Positions 7,149-15,655 of a stretch of DNA of 37,301 bases are shown in pieces. Positions within the stretch are counted from its first letter, which is position 1, and the number at the start of each line of letters is the position of its first letter. Origin of the DNA: Bacilli bacterium (GTDB taxonomy: Bacteria > Bacillota > Bacilli > Paenibacillales > NBRC-103111). Under the pieces are notes generated by a model. It did not search any database, had not been told where the DNA came from, and saw nothing but the letters and a program-made list of their open reading frames with translations. Where the stretch lies: positions 1-37,301 of the forward strand of contig JAQBPR010000144.1 in NCBI GenBank assembly GCA_028287395.1, given 5' to 3'. The translations under genes were made by a program, and so were the position numbers.

Positions 7149-8171
7149 TTAGGAAATTGAAATTAATTTCTTGCTTGCCGCTGATTCGAGTGCGGCCAAA
7201 ATCACCTTCAAAGAGCGAAGACCTTCTTCACCAGAAATAGGCGGGGGAGTTTTCGTCACGATGCTTGTAATAAAGGCATCAATGACTCCGCTATGAGTTT
7301 GTCCTGTATTGGTTGCGATGGCGCCTACTGCGAATTTTTGCACAGAACCATCTGTTTTCTCAACAATCACTTGGTCATGCGGATCGGTCCCAATTTTGAT
7401 AACACCATGCTCACAATATAAAATGGTACTGTTATCTTCACCTTTATAATACGTCCAACTGGCTGTTAGCGTCCCAATCGTCCCTTTGCGTGTGCGTAAA
7501 ATGCAAATGGCGTTATCATCCACTTTGGTGTCTTCTTTATGCAATGTTTCCACAAAAGCACTAATTTCCGTCACTTCATCATCCAGAATCCAGCGGATTA
7601 AATCTGCTTTATGTACGCCTAAATCACCCATCGCACCAACAATTGCTTTGTCCTTTTGGAAGAACCAGCCTTCCTTTCCTTCAATACTCCAGTCCTCAGG
7701 TCCGGGATGTCCAAAAGCGGTACGGAATGTCAATACACGGCCTAGATCACCGGCATTTAGAATTTCCTTTGCTTTTACATGAGCAGGCATTAACCTCTGG
7801 TTATGTCCTACCATTAAAATCGCGCCGTTTTCTTTTGCCGCCGCGATCATTGCGAGTCCATCGGCTTCTGAAGTAGCCATTGGCTTTTCGCAAAGGACAT
7901 GGATGCCTAATTTAGCAGCGGCAATGCTTACCGGCGCATGGTTAATATTCGAAGTACAAACACTTACTGCATCCGGTTTTTCCTTCTGCAGCATCTCTAA
8001 ATAATCTGTATATACATTGCCGCCATATTGTTCAGCCATTAACAGCGCCCGGTCGCGAACAAGATCGCAAAACGCAACCAACTCTACATGTTCATTAAAA
8101 GCGTACTCAGGCGCATGCCGATATTTTGTGATAGATCCGCACCCAACGACCGCCACTCTTAGCTTATTCAT
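7149..8171 (-). CDS. Gfo/Idh/MocA family NAD(P)-dependent oxidoreductase
   Basis: A 340-residue sugar- or inositol-type dehydrogenase. The N-terminal Rossmann fold shows VAVVGCGSI at residues 6-14. The catalytic-region lysine motif CEKPMA lies near residue 95. The C-terminal half has the expected beta-sheet dimer domain, including GDLGVHKADLIRW with the conserved Asp and His. AGGAGG lies 9 bases before the start. The substrate cannot be read from the sequence. It is divergent from a D-2-hydroxyacid dehydrogenase, and the pair may take part in sugar-acid metabolism, which is an inference from proximity only. Confidence 0.92.
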   Translation of the reverse strand: MNKLRVAVVGCGSITKYRHAPEYAFNEHVELVAFCDLVRDRALLMAEQYGGNVYTDYLEMLQKEKPDAVSVCTSNINHAPVSIAAAKLGIHVLCEKPMATSEADGLAMIAAAKENGAILMVGHNQRLMPAHVKAKEILNAGDLGRVLTFRTAFGHPGPEDWSIEGKEGWFFQKDKAIVGAMGDLGVHKADLIRWILDDEVTEISAFVETLHKEDTKVDDNAICILRTRKGTIGTLTASWTYYKGEDNSTILYCEHGVIKIGTDPHDQVIVEKTDGSVQKFAVGAIATNTGQTHSGVIDAFITSIVTKTPPPISGEEGLRSLKVILAALESAASKKLISIS

Positions 8172-8215
8172 AATTAAATTTCCTCCTAAAATTGCATTGT
8201 GAATTTTTAAATGAC

Positions 8216-8244
8216 ATTTTACATTATACCCTAAAAGGTAAAAT
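8216..8244 (-). promoter_or_regulatory. Inverted repeat flanking the -10 box of the oxidoreductase gene
   Basis: ATTTTAC (8216-8222) and GTAAAAT (8238-8244) bracket a minus-strand TATAAT (8223-8228). No good -35 was found. The symmetric arms around the -10 look like a repressor site. Confidence 0.4.
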
Positions 8245-8304
8245 TTGTACTCTATTTACTATATTACTATAAACCTATTCTTCAGCTTGAAGTTTACTTG
8301 TCAT

Positions 8305-8334
8305 TTGCAGTATAGTGTTAAAAAACGATATAAT
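8305..8334 (+). promoter_or_regulatory. Putative promoter of the 2-hydroxyacid dehydrogenase gene
   Basis: TTGCAG (8305-8310), an 18-base spacer and a perfect TATAAT (8329-8334), about 28 bases before the start codon. Confidence 0.55.
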
Positions 8335-8362
8335 ATTGCTTTTACAGGAGATGAGGTAAAAA

Positions 8363-9331
8363 ATGAAACCAAATGTTTTGATAACGAGACCTATTCCGCT
8401 TGAAGTTGAAGCTTTTATCGCCGAACATTGCGATTATTATAAATGGGATAAAGAAGAGCCGATGCCGCGAGATTTAATGCTCTCGCAGCTAACAACTATG
8501 GATGGCATCCTCACAGCAGGAGGTTATATTGATCAAGAGCTGCTCGATCATGCACCTCAATTAAAGGCAGTCAGTAATTTAAGTGTAGGCTATAACAATT
8601 TCGATCTAGCTGCGATGAAACGCCGAGGCGTTCTAGGTACGAATACACCGGATGTGTTAGATGAAACTGTGGCAGATCTGGTTTTCGGATTAATATTAAC
8701 GGCTGCCCGCAGAATATCGGAGCTTGACCTTTATGTAAAGCAAGGAAAATGGCAAAAAAGCGATAATGAACAGCTTTTCGGTACGGATGTGCATCATGCT
8801 ACTTTGGGGATCATTGGCATGGGGCGAATTGGTGAAGCCGTTGCACGGAGAGCCAAATTCGGCTTTCAAATGGATGTGCTCTACTATAATCGAAATCGCA
8901 AACCAGCTGCGGAAAGCCAGCTTGGAGTCAGCTATAGCCCATTAAATGAGCTGCTGTGTGCGGCTGACTTTATTCTACTTATGATGCCGCTTACTAAAGA
9001 AACCACTCATTTCATCGGACGAAACGAATTCGCGCAAATGAAGCCGTCTGCCATTTTTATAAATGCCTCAAGAGGTCAAACAGTCGATGAAGCTGCTTTA
9101 GTCGAAGCACTGCTTAACAAGCAAATTCATGCGGCTGGACTGGATGTATTTGATCGCGAACCGATTCATCCGGAAAATCCTTTATTACAGCTGCCCAATG
9201 TCGTTGCCTTGCCGCACATTGGTTCTGCGACAGCTAAAACTCGTTTTGACATGGCCATGCTCGCCGCAAAAAATTTAATCGCCGCATTAACCGGACAAAT
9301 ACCACCCAACTTAGTCGATGAATTAAAATAA
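8363..9331 (+). CDS. D-2-hydroxyacid dehydrogenase (glyoxylate/hydroxypyruvate reductase-like)
   Basis: A 322-residue NAD(P)-dependent dehydrogenase that interconverts 2-keto acids and D-2-hydroxyacids. The nucleotide-binding motif is [13 protein letters not shown] (about residues 152-164). The catalytic Arg lies in [10 protein letters not shown], the Glu in [11 protein letters not shown] and the His in LPHIGSAT. Early residues SVGYNNFD and [13 protein letters not shown] are typical of glyoxylate/hydroxypyruvate or 2-ketogluconate reductases. The start follows AGGAGATGAGG. Family membership is firm; the true substrate is not known. It converges with the response regulator gene ending at 9348, with no obvious terminator in the 16-base gap. 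Confidence 0.92.
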   Translation: MKPNVLITRPIPLEVEAFIAEHCDYYKWDKEEPMPRDLMLSQLTTMDGILTAGGYIDQELLDHAPQLKAVSNLSVGYNNFDLAAMKRRGVLGTNTPDVLDETVADLVFGLILTAARRISELDLYVKQGKWQKSDNEQLFGTDVHHATLGIIGMGRIGEAVARRAKFGFQMDVLYYNRNRKPAAESQLGVSYSPLNELLCAADFILLMMPLTKETTHFIGRNEFAQMKPSAIFINASRGQTVDEAALVEALLNKQIHAAGLDVFDREPIHPENPLLQLPNVVALPHIGSATAKTRFDMAMLAAKNLIAALTGQIPPNLVDELK

Positions 9332-9347
9332 CGCTAATAAATCACCA

Positions 9348-9998
9348 TTATTTGTTCCGCTGCAGCTGATTTTTGACAGCAAAAGCGGCTAGCTGAACGC
9401 GATTATCCAAGGAGAGCTTTTCCAGCAAATTTTTGATGTGATTTTTCACAGTATTTTCTGCGATGATCAGTGTTTCAGCAATTTGTCGGTTAGTATCACC
9501 CTTGGAAACAAGCGCCAATATGTCATGCTCTCTTGGCGTTAATAGATTTAACAATGGCTCCTTGTCACTCAAGCCTGTTTTAAAACGATAGAACAGTTTA
9601 TCTGCGATCATTTTCGGGATATCGGAGTCTTCCTGCAGTAAAGCCCCCAAGTAGTTTAACCATTCTGCGGCGTCCATGTTTTTCAGTAAATAACCTTGCG
9701 CTCCATTTTTGATCGCCGTGAATAAATCTGTTACGGCATCCGAAACACTGAGAATAACAATTTTGATGTGTGCATATTTTTGCTTGATGTATCTCGTAGT
9801 TTCCAGTCCGTTCATTACAGGCATATGGATGTCAAGCAATACAACATCAGGCTTTAAGCTTTCACAGGCCTCTAAGGCTTCTTGCCCGCTGGATGCTTCA
9901 CCGACAATCATATAAGCAGGTTCATCCTCCAAGAGACTGCGTACCGCTTTACGAGCTAAGGGGTGGTCATCGACAATTAAAATCCGATAGGGCTTCAT
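9348..9998 (-). CDS. NarL/FixJ-family response regulator
   Basis: A 216-residue two-component response regulator. The receiver domain has the acidic pair D10/D11, phospho-acceptor D56 (VVLLDIHMP) and K106 (GYLLKN). The C-terminal LuxR-type helix-turn-helix contains LTPREHDILALVSKG and AENTVKNHIKNLLEKL. Its start overlaps the histidine kinase stop as ATGA, so the pair is coupled and partnership is nearly certain. Target genes are unknown. It is the last gene of a run that begins with the tRNA hydroxylation genes. Confidence 0.95.
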   Translation of the reverse strand: MKPYRILIVDDHPLARKAVRSLLEDEPAYMIVGEASSGQEALEACESLKPDVVLLDIHMPVMNGLETTRYIKQKYAHIKIVILSVSDAVTDLFTAIKNGAQGYLLKNMDAAEWLNYLGALLQEDSDIPKMIADKLFYRFKTGLSDKEPLLNLLTPREHDILALVSKGDTNRQIAETLIIAENTVKNHIKNLLEKLSLDNRVQLAAFAVKNQLQRNK

Positions 9999-10801
9999 TT
10001 AAGCTGCTCCTCCTTCACTCCCGTTACAGTCAATTCCAATCCGCCACCCACTAAATTACTCACTTCAAACTGCGCACCAAGCTCCTCAGAGCGTTTTTTC
10101 ATCATCATAATCCCATATTTATTCTGAGCTTCCAACTCGCTTGATAGGCCACGGCCGTTATCTGTAATTCGTAACAACCAATGGAGACCTTCTGCGCGAA
10201 TTTCTATCCTTGCTTGATCCGCTTGCGAATGCTTGCGTATATTTGTGAAAGCTTCCTGAATCAAACCAAATAACTTTACCTCCTCAACGGAAGTAAAATA
10301 ATTTGCCTCAAACTTAAACTGATCCAGAATAACAACACCCGTTATTAAGCTCCACTCACTCAGCCATTGCTTTACCCTATCCATAAAAACAATACCTTCA
10401 TCTTCGGAAACACGAAGGTTGAAAATGGCTTGACGCACTTGATTGTTAATATCGGAAACAGCCAATTTGGCATCTTCAATATGCCCTTTCTGCAGCTTTA
10501 CATTTAGAAAAAACAAAGTTTGCGCTATGTTATCATGCAGTTCATTTGCAAGCCGCTCACGCTCTTCATAGACCGCCCTTCTTGCCTGCTCCTCAACCAA
10601 ACGAAAATTCGTACGTTCAATGTGACGAAACATCCAAGTACTAAATAAATACGATAAAATGAAAGTCACTAAAGTCATATAAAAGTTACCTGCCTCCATC
10701 GACAAATAACCTTCCAAAAAATCATGACGAAAATATTCCAGACCGCCAATAATCACAGTGGGCAGCAAAATCGTAACCATTCTCCAGACGACATAATTCA
10801 T
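9995..10801 (-). CDS. NarL-type sensor histidine kinase (HisKA_3), 268 aa
   Basis: A small membrane histidine kinase. Two hydrophobic segments (about residues 8-20 and 40-58) flank a loop of only about 20 residues, so it probably senses within the membrane rather than through a large outer domain. A linker helix leads to the phospho-accepting H89 in RLANELHDNIAQTLFF. The HATPase domain shows the N box (EAFTNIRKHSQ) and G box (ITDNGRGL). Both ends overlap neighbours by 4 bases: its start with the upstream U32 gene and its stop with the response regulator. Translational coupling of a kinase to a tRNA-modification gene is unusual. Confidence 0.93.
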   Translation of the reverse strand: MNYVVWRMVTILLPTVIIGGLEYFRHDFLEGYLSMEAGNFYMTLVTFILSYLFSTWMFRHIERTNFRLVEEQARRAVYEERERLANELHDNIAQTLFFLNVKLQKGHIEDAKLAVSDINNQVRQAIFNLRVSEDEGIVFMDRVKQWLSEWSLITGVVILDQFKFEANYFTSVEEVKLFGLIQEAFTNIRKHSQADQARIEIRAEGLHWLLRITDNGRGLSSELEAQNKYGIMMMKKRSEELGAQFEVSNLVGGGLELTVTGVKEEQLK

Positions 10802-12039
10802 GTGACAGCTTGGATTGCTTTTTTTACTGTATTTCTTTTTCGCATCATATCGAAAGGTCTTACAGGATGGTCTACAACCAGCTGAATCCGCTGCAGCGGA
10901 TGTCTTGCTGCATCGAGAGCATTTCCTTCTTCATCCGTCAATTCTGGAATAACTTGTTTAAAAAAGGTATCGCCAGGACCAAAAAATTCAACCTGCTGTC
11001 CAGGCTTAAAATGATTGCGCTGCTGTATGGTAGCAACATGGGTTTGTTCATCATAGCCAACCACTAACCCGGCAAAATCATATTCATTTTTTTTGTCCTC
11101 GGGCGCAAAAATGTGATCTTCATGATCCGGCTCATCGAAGAAAAATCCGCTGTTCAAAGGCCGATTAGCCGCTTTGTATATTTCTTCCTGCCATTCCGGC
11201 TTCAGCTTATAATTCGCTGGATCAGCCAAATAAGCATCAATCGCTAAACGATAGACGTGTACTATCGTTGCAACATAATGAATGCTTTTCATCCTGCCTT
11301 CAATTTTAAAGCTGTCTACACCGGATTCAATTAACTGCGGAATATGCTCGATCATACACAAATCTTTGGCACCCATCGTAAACGCATCATCCTCTTCCAC
11401 AAACAAAGGCTGATCATTTGCGGTAAATAGGTCATAGCTCCAACGGCAAGACTGGCAGCAGCCCCCGCGATTGGAATCCCGATCTGTAAAATGATTGGAC
11501 AATACGCAGCGTCCCGAATAGGAACTGCACATAGCGCCATGAATAAAAGCTTCAATTTCAATATCGACATTTTGTTTAATATCGACAATTTCATCCATAT
11601 TTACTTCACGTGCCAATACAACCCGATCGACGCCATCTTCCTTCCAAAATTGGACCGCTTGCCAGTTCATCGTGGATTGTTGAGTGCTGAGGTGGATTTC
11701 CAGCTTTGGCGCGACGCGTCGACACGTTTCGATGATGGCTGGATCTGCGACAATAATTGCGGCGATCCCGACTTCCTGTAAATTACGCAAGTAATCCTCT
11801 AATCCTGCGATATCTTCATTATGCGCAAAAATATTAGCTGCCACAAACACCTTTGCCCCGTATTGTGCGGCAAATTCAACGCCTTCACGCATTTCCTCAA
11901 AGCTGAAGTTGTCCGCATTCGAACGCAAACCATATTTTTGACCCCCGATATAAACAGCGTCTGCACCATAATGCACGGCAAACTTCAGCTTTTCCAGATT
12001 GCCCGCCGGCGCCAATAACTCAGGTCTTTTCCATTTCAT
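10798..12039 (-). CDS. trhP2: U32 peptidase-family protein, tRNA U34 hydroxylation (TrhP2/YrrO-like)
   Basis: Members of this family, first annotated as U32 collagenase-like peptidases, are known to hydroxylate U34 of tRNAs (ho5U) using prephenate-derived chemistry. The start at 12039 is chosen because GGAGG lies 8 bases upstream and the protein then begins KWKRPELLAPAG like its relatives (413 residues). The N-terminal part is a TIM-barrel (GADAVYIGGQKYGLR). Cys171, 178, 194, 195, 198 and 228 include the positions expected to bind an Fe-S cluster (GAMCSSYSGRC, GGCCQSC). A C-terminal beta domain follows (about 340-413). Its stop overlaps the kinase start. Synteny with alaS-ireB-ruvX-mltG supports the orthology. 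Confidence 0.88.
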   Translation of the reverse strand: MKWKRPELLAPAGNLEKLKFAVHYGADAVYIGGQKYGLRSNADNFSFEEMREGVEFAAQYGAKVFVAANIFAHNEDIAGLEDYLRNLQEVGIAAIIVADPAIIETCRRVAPKLEIHLSTQQSTMNWQAVQFWKEDGVDRVVLAREVNMDEIVDIKQNVDIEIEAFIHGAMCSSYSGRCVLSNHFTDRDSNRGGCCQSCRWSYDLFTANDQPLFVEEDDAFTMGAKDLCMIEHIPQLIESGVDSFKIEGRMKSIHYVATIVHVYRLAIDAYLADPANYKLKPEWQEEIYKAANRPLNSGFFFDEPDHEDHIFAPEDKKNEYDFAGLVVGYDEQTHVATIQQRNHFKPGQQVEFFGPGDTFFKQVIPELTDEEGNALDAARHPLQRIQLVVDHPVRPFDMMRKRNTVKKAIQAVT

Positions 12040-12060
12040 CGGATATACCTCCATTTCCAT

Positions 12061-12993
12061 TCAATACACCTGTTCCTTATAAAAAAATCCATACGACAAC
12101 GGTCGATCCTCCGGCTGCAATTGTTCAATGGCTTCCAGCCATTGCGGATCAAAACCATAATCCGTTGGACCTGCCGCATAAGCATCTATTGCTTGCCGAT
12201 AACTTCGAACTACCGCTTCATTATATGCTGTTGTTTTAAGCAAACCTTCTATTTTGAAGCTATCTATATGTCCATCCATCAATTCGTGCAAATTCTCCAA
12301 CATACAAATATCTTCACAGCTCATAATGTGCGTTCCGTTACGATCCTCGTATATCGGAAACTTTCCATCCTTGCGTTCTTCTTCAACTAAAAATAGACCT
12401 TGATCCAAAGCCACCTCTTCTTCCACAAAGTCTTTCCCTTGGTGAAGTCGATAATTGCTTACCATCTTTCGCTTGGAATGAAAAATATTCGTCATGCCAT
12501 GCACCTGAACCTGCACTTCCATAGCAACGTTACGTTTTATCTCAAGGATTTGCTCCATATTCAGTTCGCGTGCTGCAACAACGCGGGTTGCCCCCTTGTT
12601 TGCCCAGTAATTAGCGGAAGCATAATTGGTTGCGGTCATTTCCGGATTCCAATGCATAGGCAGCTTAACGTTTGCTTGTCTTGCTGCAATTAGCACGGCT
12701 GGATCACCAAAAACGATTGCATCCGCTTGTGCTTGCTGCAATTGACTTAAGTATCCCGGTAACTCTGCAAGAATATCGTTGTTCATTACATTATTCATCG
12801 CCACATAAATTTTAGCTTTCCGTGCATGAGCCTCACCGATAGCTGCTTTAAGCTCTCCCATGGCAAAGTTACCCGAAAGACGCATCCCATATTTTTGATC
12901 ACCAATATAGACAGCGTCCGCTCCAGCTTCAATCAAGCGAAGCATCTCATCGATGGTTGGAGCCGTTACCAGAAGCTCTGGTTTTTTCAGCAA
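12061..12993 (-). CDS. trhP1: U32 peptidase-family protein, tRNA U34 hydroxylation partner (TrhP1/YrrN-like)
   Basis: The TTG at 12993 is preferred as start: GAGGTGA lies 5 bases upstream and the protein then begins LLKKPELLV, giving 310 residues, close to the Bacillus homologue. The alternative GTG at 13002 overlaps the ribosome binding site. The barrel motif GADAVYIGDQKYGMR matches the companion protein. The region that carries the Fe-S cysteines in that companion reads HGMTNIFHSKRKMVSN here and has no Cys, so this subunit probably lacks the cluster and works as a partner. The methyltransferase gene trmR, which lies just upstream in B. subtilis, is missing: only 30 bases separate this gene from mltG. 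Confidence 0.85.
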   Translation of the reverse strand: MLKKPELLVTAPTIDEMLRLIEAGADAVYIGDQKYGMRLSGNFAMGELKAAIGEAHARKAKIYVAMNNVMNNDILAELPGYLSQLQQAQADAIVFGDPAVLIAARQANVKLPMHWNPEMTATNYASANYWANKGATRVVAARELNMEQILEIKRNVAMEVQVQVHGMTNIFHSKRKMVSNYRLHQGKDFVEEEVALDQGLFLVEEERKDGKFPIYEDRNGTHIMSCEDICMLENLHELMDGHIDSFKIEGLLKTTAYNEAVVRSYRQAIDAYAAGPTDYGFDPQWLEAIEQLQPEDRPLSYGFFYKEQVY

Positions 12994-13023
12994 CCGCGTC
13001 ACCTCATTTAAATTAATTTTAAA

Positions 13024-14127
13024 TTATTTTTTTGCGTTGCTCTTTGCGATATTATTGTTGTGCTCACTTAACGTTTCAGCAAATAAATGTCCATGCGATC
13101 CGTCTTTCTTCGTCACATAATACAAAAATTTAGTATCTGTCGGATAGAGAGCGGCGCGAATAGAGGCTAAGCTCGGACTCGCTATCGGCCCTGGTGGAAG
13201 ACCCGCATGTAAATAGGTATTGTAGGGACTTGCAAGCTTTAAATCTTTCTCAAACAGCCTGTCCTTAGGCTTATCAAACAAATATTGGATCGTCGCATCA
13301 ATCTGCAGCGGCATTTTTTGCTTGATCCGATTATAAATGATACCCGCAACGATAGGTCGTTCCTCGTCTAAGACAACCTCCCGTTCAATGAGTGAAGCCA
13401 GCGTAAGCAGCTCATGAAAGGTGAGGGATCTTGCCGCTAATTGAGTTTGCCAATCATCCGGTAATTGATTGAGCTTACTATCCCATTCGCAAAGCATACG
13501 CTCAATAATATCCGCTGAGGTACTATTTTTTTCCATTTCGTATGTGTCTGGATATAAATAGCCTTCCAAACGATGTTTAATGGTCTTATCCTCCGGAATC
13601 GACGCAGCATATTTGCATGGATAGGTTTGTTTCGTATCAGCGATCTTCAGAAAATCCGCAATAGTAACCGCATTCTGGCTGCTCAATTTAACCGCGATCT
13701 GCTGCACGGTAAATCCTTCCGGAATGGTAAAGCGCAGCATTTCTTGTTTAACAATATTACCTTTATTCAACTGATCGATCAATTGCGCTTTGGCAATTCC
13801 AGGTTTCATTTCATACGTGCCCGCTTTAAATTGATCTCCTTGTTTGCTGTACTTCAAATAATATACGAACAGCATGGGATTACGAATTAATCCTTTGTCC
13901 TGCAAAATATGAGCGATATGAGTGGAATCGGAACCTGCTGGAATCGTAAAACGAACAGCCTGATCTGAAGCAGGTGTCGGCTGAAGCTGCTGACTAACAT
14001 AGCGCCACGCAAAAAAAGAAGCTGCTGCCAGCAAAATAACGATAGCACCAAGCACAATCAAAACAACCTTTAATATTTTACGCAGACGACTTTTGCTTCT
14101 TTCCGAACCTTGTTCGGGCAAATCCAT
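13024..14127 (-). CDS. mltG: Endolytic transglycosylase MltG (YceG-like)
   Basis: A membrane-anchored lytic transglycosylase that cleaves nascent peptidoglycan strands and so limits glycan length. The cytoplasmic N-terminus is basic (KSRLRKILK), with a single membrane segment at about 20-42. A LysM-like region follows, then the catalytic domain with the family Glu at residue 248 (ASLIEREV). Other family motifs are LQIDATIQYLF, YNTYLHAGLPPGPIASP and FLYYVTKKDGSHGH. Its 367 residues are of normal length. AGGTGGGG lies 5 bases before the start. A strong terminator upstream (14228-14253) separates it from the alaS operon. Confidence 0.96.
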   Translation of the reverse strand: MDLPEQGSERSKSRLRKILKVVLIVLGAIVILLAAASFFAWRYVSQQLQPTPASDQAVRFTIPAGSDSTHIAHILQDKGLIRNPMLFVYYLKYSKQGDQFKAGTYEMKPGIAKAQLIDQLNKGNIVKQEMLRFTIPEGFTVQQIAVKLSSQNAVTIADFLKIADTKQTYPCKYAASIPEDKTIKHRLEGYLYPDTYEMEKNSTSADIIERMLCEWDSKLNQLPDDWQTQLAARSLTFHELLTLASLIEREVVLDEERPIVAGIIYNRIKQKMPLQIDATIQYLFDKPKDRLFEKDLKLASPYNTYLHAGLPPGPIASPSLASIRAALYPTDTKFLYYVTKKDGSHGHLFAETLSEHNNNIAKSNAKK

Positions 14128-14143
14128 TCTAACCCCACCTAAA

Positions 14144-14214
14144 AGTTTTTCGAAGAAAAACTATCTTCGTAAGCGATACTAAGTTTTTCGAAGAAAACTA
14201 ACTTCGTAAGCGAT
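14144..14214. repeat. Two tandem 33-34-bp repeats, each with a small palindrome
   Basis: Units at 14144-14177 and 14182-14214 begin AGTTTTTCGAAGAAAA and end CTTCGTAAGCGAT, with one base missing and a few changes in the second. Each begins with inverted arms AGTTTTTC/GAAAAACT around GAA. They occupy the mltG leader; no clear promoter was seen besides them. Confidence 0.7.
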
Positions 14215-14227
14215 TCCTTCACGAAAA

Positions 14228-14253
14228 AAGAGGCGACATTTGTCGCCCCTCTT
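14228..14253 (-). terminator. Rho-independent terminator of the alaS-ireB-ruvX-DUF1292 operon
   Basis: AAGAGGCGACA and TGTCGCCCCTCTT pair, with one bulge, around a short loop. On the minus strand a T-run (TCTTTTTTC) follows the stem. Confidence 0.8.
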
Positions 14254-14272
14254 ATTTTAACCTATAAGCTGT

Positions 14273-14581
14273 TTACTCGTCAAAGGAAACTGTCATCTCG
14301 TCATATAACTCGGCAACCGCTTCCCATTCGTCATCGTCCATAATCGTTTCAAGCTCAAGCCCACCCTGCTCGTTTTCAATAATATAAAACAGAGCAATTT
14401 CATCGTTCTTGTTCAATTGAACAGATTGCATCACAGCATAAAACGTTCCATCTAAGGAAAACTCGGACAAAATCCGATAAGTTATCGAAGCTCCATTGGC
14501 TTCTTCTAACTCAATTTCAGTGCCAAAAGCATTCTGCAGCAGATGAATAGGCTGGAGATCTTTTAATTGAAACGATTTCAT
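14273..14581 (-). CDS. DUF1292 family protein (second copy)
   Basis: An acidic 102-residue cytosolic protein. It follows the first DUF1292 gene immediately (stop at 14582, start at 14581). It shares that protein's closing pattern, an acidic stretch then DDDEWEAVAELYDE, equivalent to EDEEEWKIVEETFN next door. The central strands TYRILSEFSLDGTFYAVMQS and ALFYIIENEQG fit the YrzB-like fold. Its position right behind a clear paralogue suggests a local duplication that has diverged. The function of the family is unknown. Confidence 0.7.
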   Translation of the reverse strand: MKSFQLKDLQPIHLLQNAFGTEIELEEANGASITYRILSEFSLDGTFYAVMQSVQLNKNDEIALFYIIENEQGGLELETIMDDDEWEAVAELYDEMTVSFDE

Positions 14582-14890
14582 CTATTTCCCCTTCTCTTCT
14601 TCTTTCTCTTCTTCCTCAAGCTCTTCCATCAGCGTATTGAAGGTTTCTTCGACAATTTTCCATTCCTCTTCATCCTCAATCGTGTAAAGCTGAAGATCGT
14701 CTCCGTCTTCTTCATAACGAAATGCGTAGACTTCATCGCTTTCTTCATCTTCATTTTCCTCAAGCGGTACAACCATCATATATTTACTGTCGGATCCGTC
14801 CACTTCAAATTTCATAATCACTTCAAATTCCTCTTCGTTACCTTCCTCGTCAGGAATATAAATGATTTCCGGCTCTTCAAAATCTGTCAT
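14582..14890 (-). CDS. yrzB: DUF1292 family protein (YrzB-like)
   Basis: A strongly acidic small protein of unknown function. The ATG at 14890 is preferred because AAGGTGAGG lies about 6 bases upstream; a GTG at 14902 that overlaps the ruvX stop as GTGA is the alternative. The body shows the family pattern (IIYIPDEEGNEEEFEVIM, YAFRYEEDGDDLQLYTIED). The C-terminus is an almost pure Glu/Lys tail. In Firmicutes it is regularly found behind ruvX and ireB, as here. Confidence 0.88.
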   Translation of the reverse strand: MTDFEEPEIIYIPDEEGNEEEFEVIMKFEVDGSDSKYMMVVPLEENEDEESDEVYAFRYEEDGDDLQLYTIEDEEEWKIVEETFNTLMEELEEEEKEEEKGK

Positions 14891-14898
14891 GGGACACC

Positions 14899-15315
14899 TC
14901 ACCTTTTCGTTTTAAAATCCAAATAGTTTTGTAAAATAAAAACCGCTGCCAGCTTATCAATCACCAGCTTGCGTTTTTTGCGACTTACATCCGCTTCTAA
15001 CAAAGTCCGTTCTGCCGAAACGGTTGTTAATCTTTCATCCCATAAATGAACGGGTACGCCCATTAAATCTCTTAGGGTTTGCGCGTAAGCCATACACATT
15101 TCCCCACGCGGCCCTATCGTCGCATTCATATTTTTGGGCAAGCCGACGACGATTTCAGCGACATCATATTGTTTCATAAGCTCTTGTAGTCTTTCCATAT
15201 CCAAAGCCTCGGTTTTGCGCCGAATGACTTCCATTCCTTGAGCTGTCCAACCAAATTCGTCGCTGACTGCGACACCAATCGTTTTATCACCGTAATCCAA
15301 TCCCATGATCCTCAT
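14899..15315 (-). CDS. ruvX: Holliday junction resolvase-like RuvX/YqgF
   Basis: A 138-residue RNase H-fold nuclease of the YqgF/RuvX family, implicated in pre-16S rRNA processing and possibly in Holliday junction resolution. Motifs are [16 protein letters not shown] at the N-terminus with the first acidic residue, [10 protein letters not shown] in the middle and [11 protein letters not shown] with the later catalytic acids. It overlaps ireB upstream by 4 bases and the DUF1292 gene downstream. Confidence 0.95.
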   Translation of the reverse strand: MRIMGLDYGDKTIGVAVSDEFGWTAQGMEVIRRKTEALDMERLQELMKQYDVAEIVVGLPKNMNATIGPRGEMCMAYAQTLRDLMGVPVHLWDERLTTVSAERTLLEADVSRKKRKLVIDKLAAVFILQNYLDFKTKR

Positions 15316-15572
15316 TTGTTCTGGGTCAAATAAGCGCGAACCAGTTCTTCAATCAGCTCATCACGCTCTCGCTTTCGGATTATACTTCGTGCATTATTAT
15401 GCCTGGGAATATAAGCAGGATCACCTGAAAGCAAATAGCCAACAATCTGATTGATCGGGTTGTAGCCTTTCTCTTGAAGAGCATCATACACGGTCAAAAT
15501 AACTTCCTTCGACGATATTTCGACGCCATCTGGTTTAACGTCGAACTTCATTGTTTTATCCATGGAACTCAT
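15312..15572 (-). CDS. ireB: IreB family regulatory phosphoprotein
   Basis: A small cytosolic protein of the UPF0297/IreB family; in enterococci IreB is a substrate of the Ser/Thr kinase IreK and affects cephalosporin resistance. The start at 15572 is chosen because AGGGGGTGG lies 5 bases upstream, giving 86 residues that begin [11 protein letters not shown]; a GTG at 15581 overlaps the ribosome binding site. The core [19 protein letters not shown] followed by HNNAR is the family signature. It lies between alaS and ruvX as in Bacillus. Confidence 0.93.
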   Translation of the reverse strand: MSSMDKTMKFDVKPDGVEISSKEVILTVYDALQEKGYNPINQIVGYLLSGDPAYIPRHNNARSIIRKRERDELIEELVRAYLTQNK

Positions 15573-15655
15573 CACAGCCACCCCCTAAAAGAAAACTCTT
15601 AAGATATATTCTCTATTGAGATTATAAATTCCTCTCCATCTACAAAATTTCACAA

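Noticed and set aside
14144..14214. CRISPR array
   Set aside because: Only two repeat units separated by 4 bases; no spacers and no cas genes.
14567..14926. Phe-rich plus-strand open frame opposite the DUF1292 gene
   Set aside because: The Phe/Ile-rich composition is simply the complement of a Glu/Asp-rich gene.
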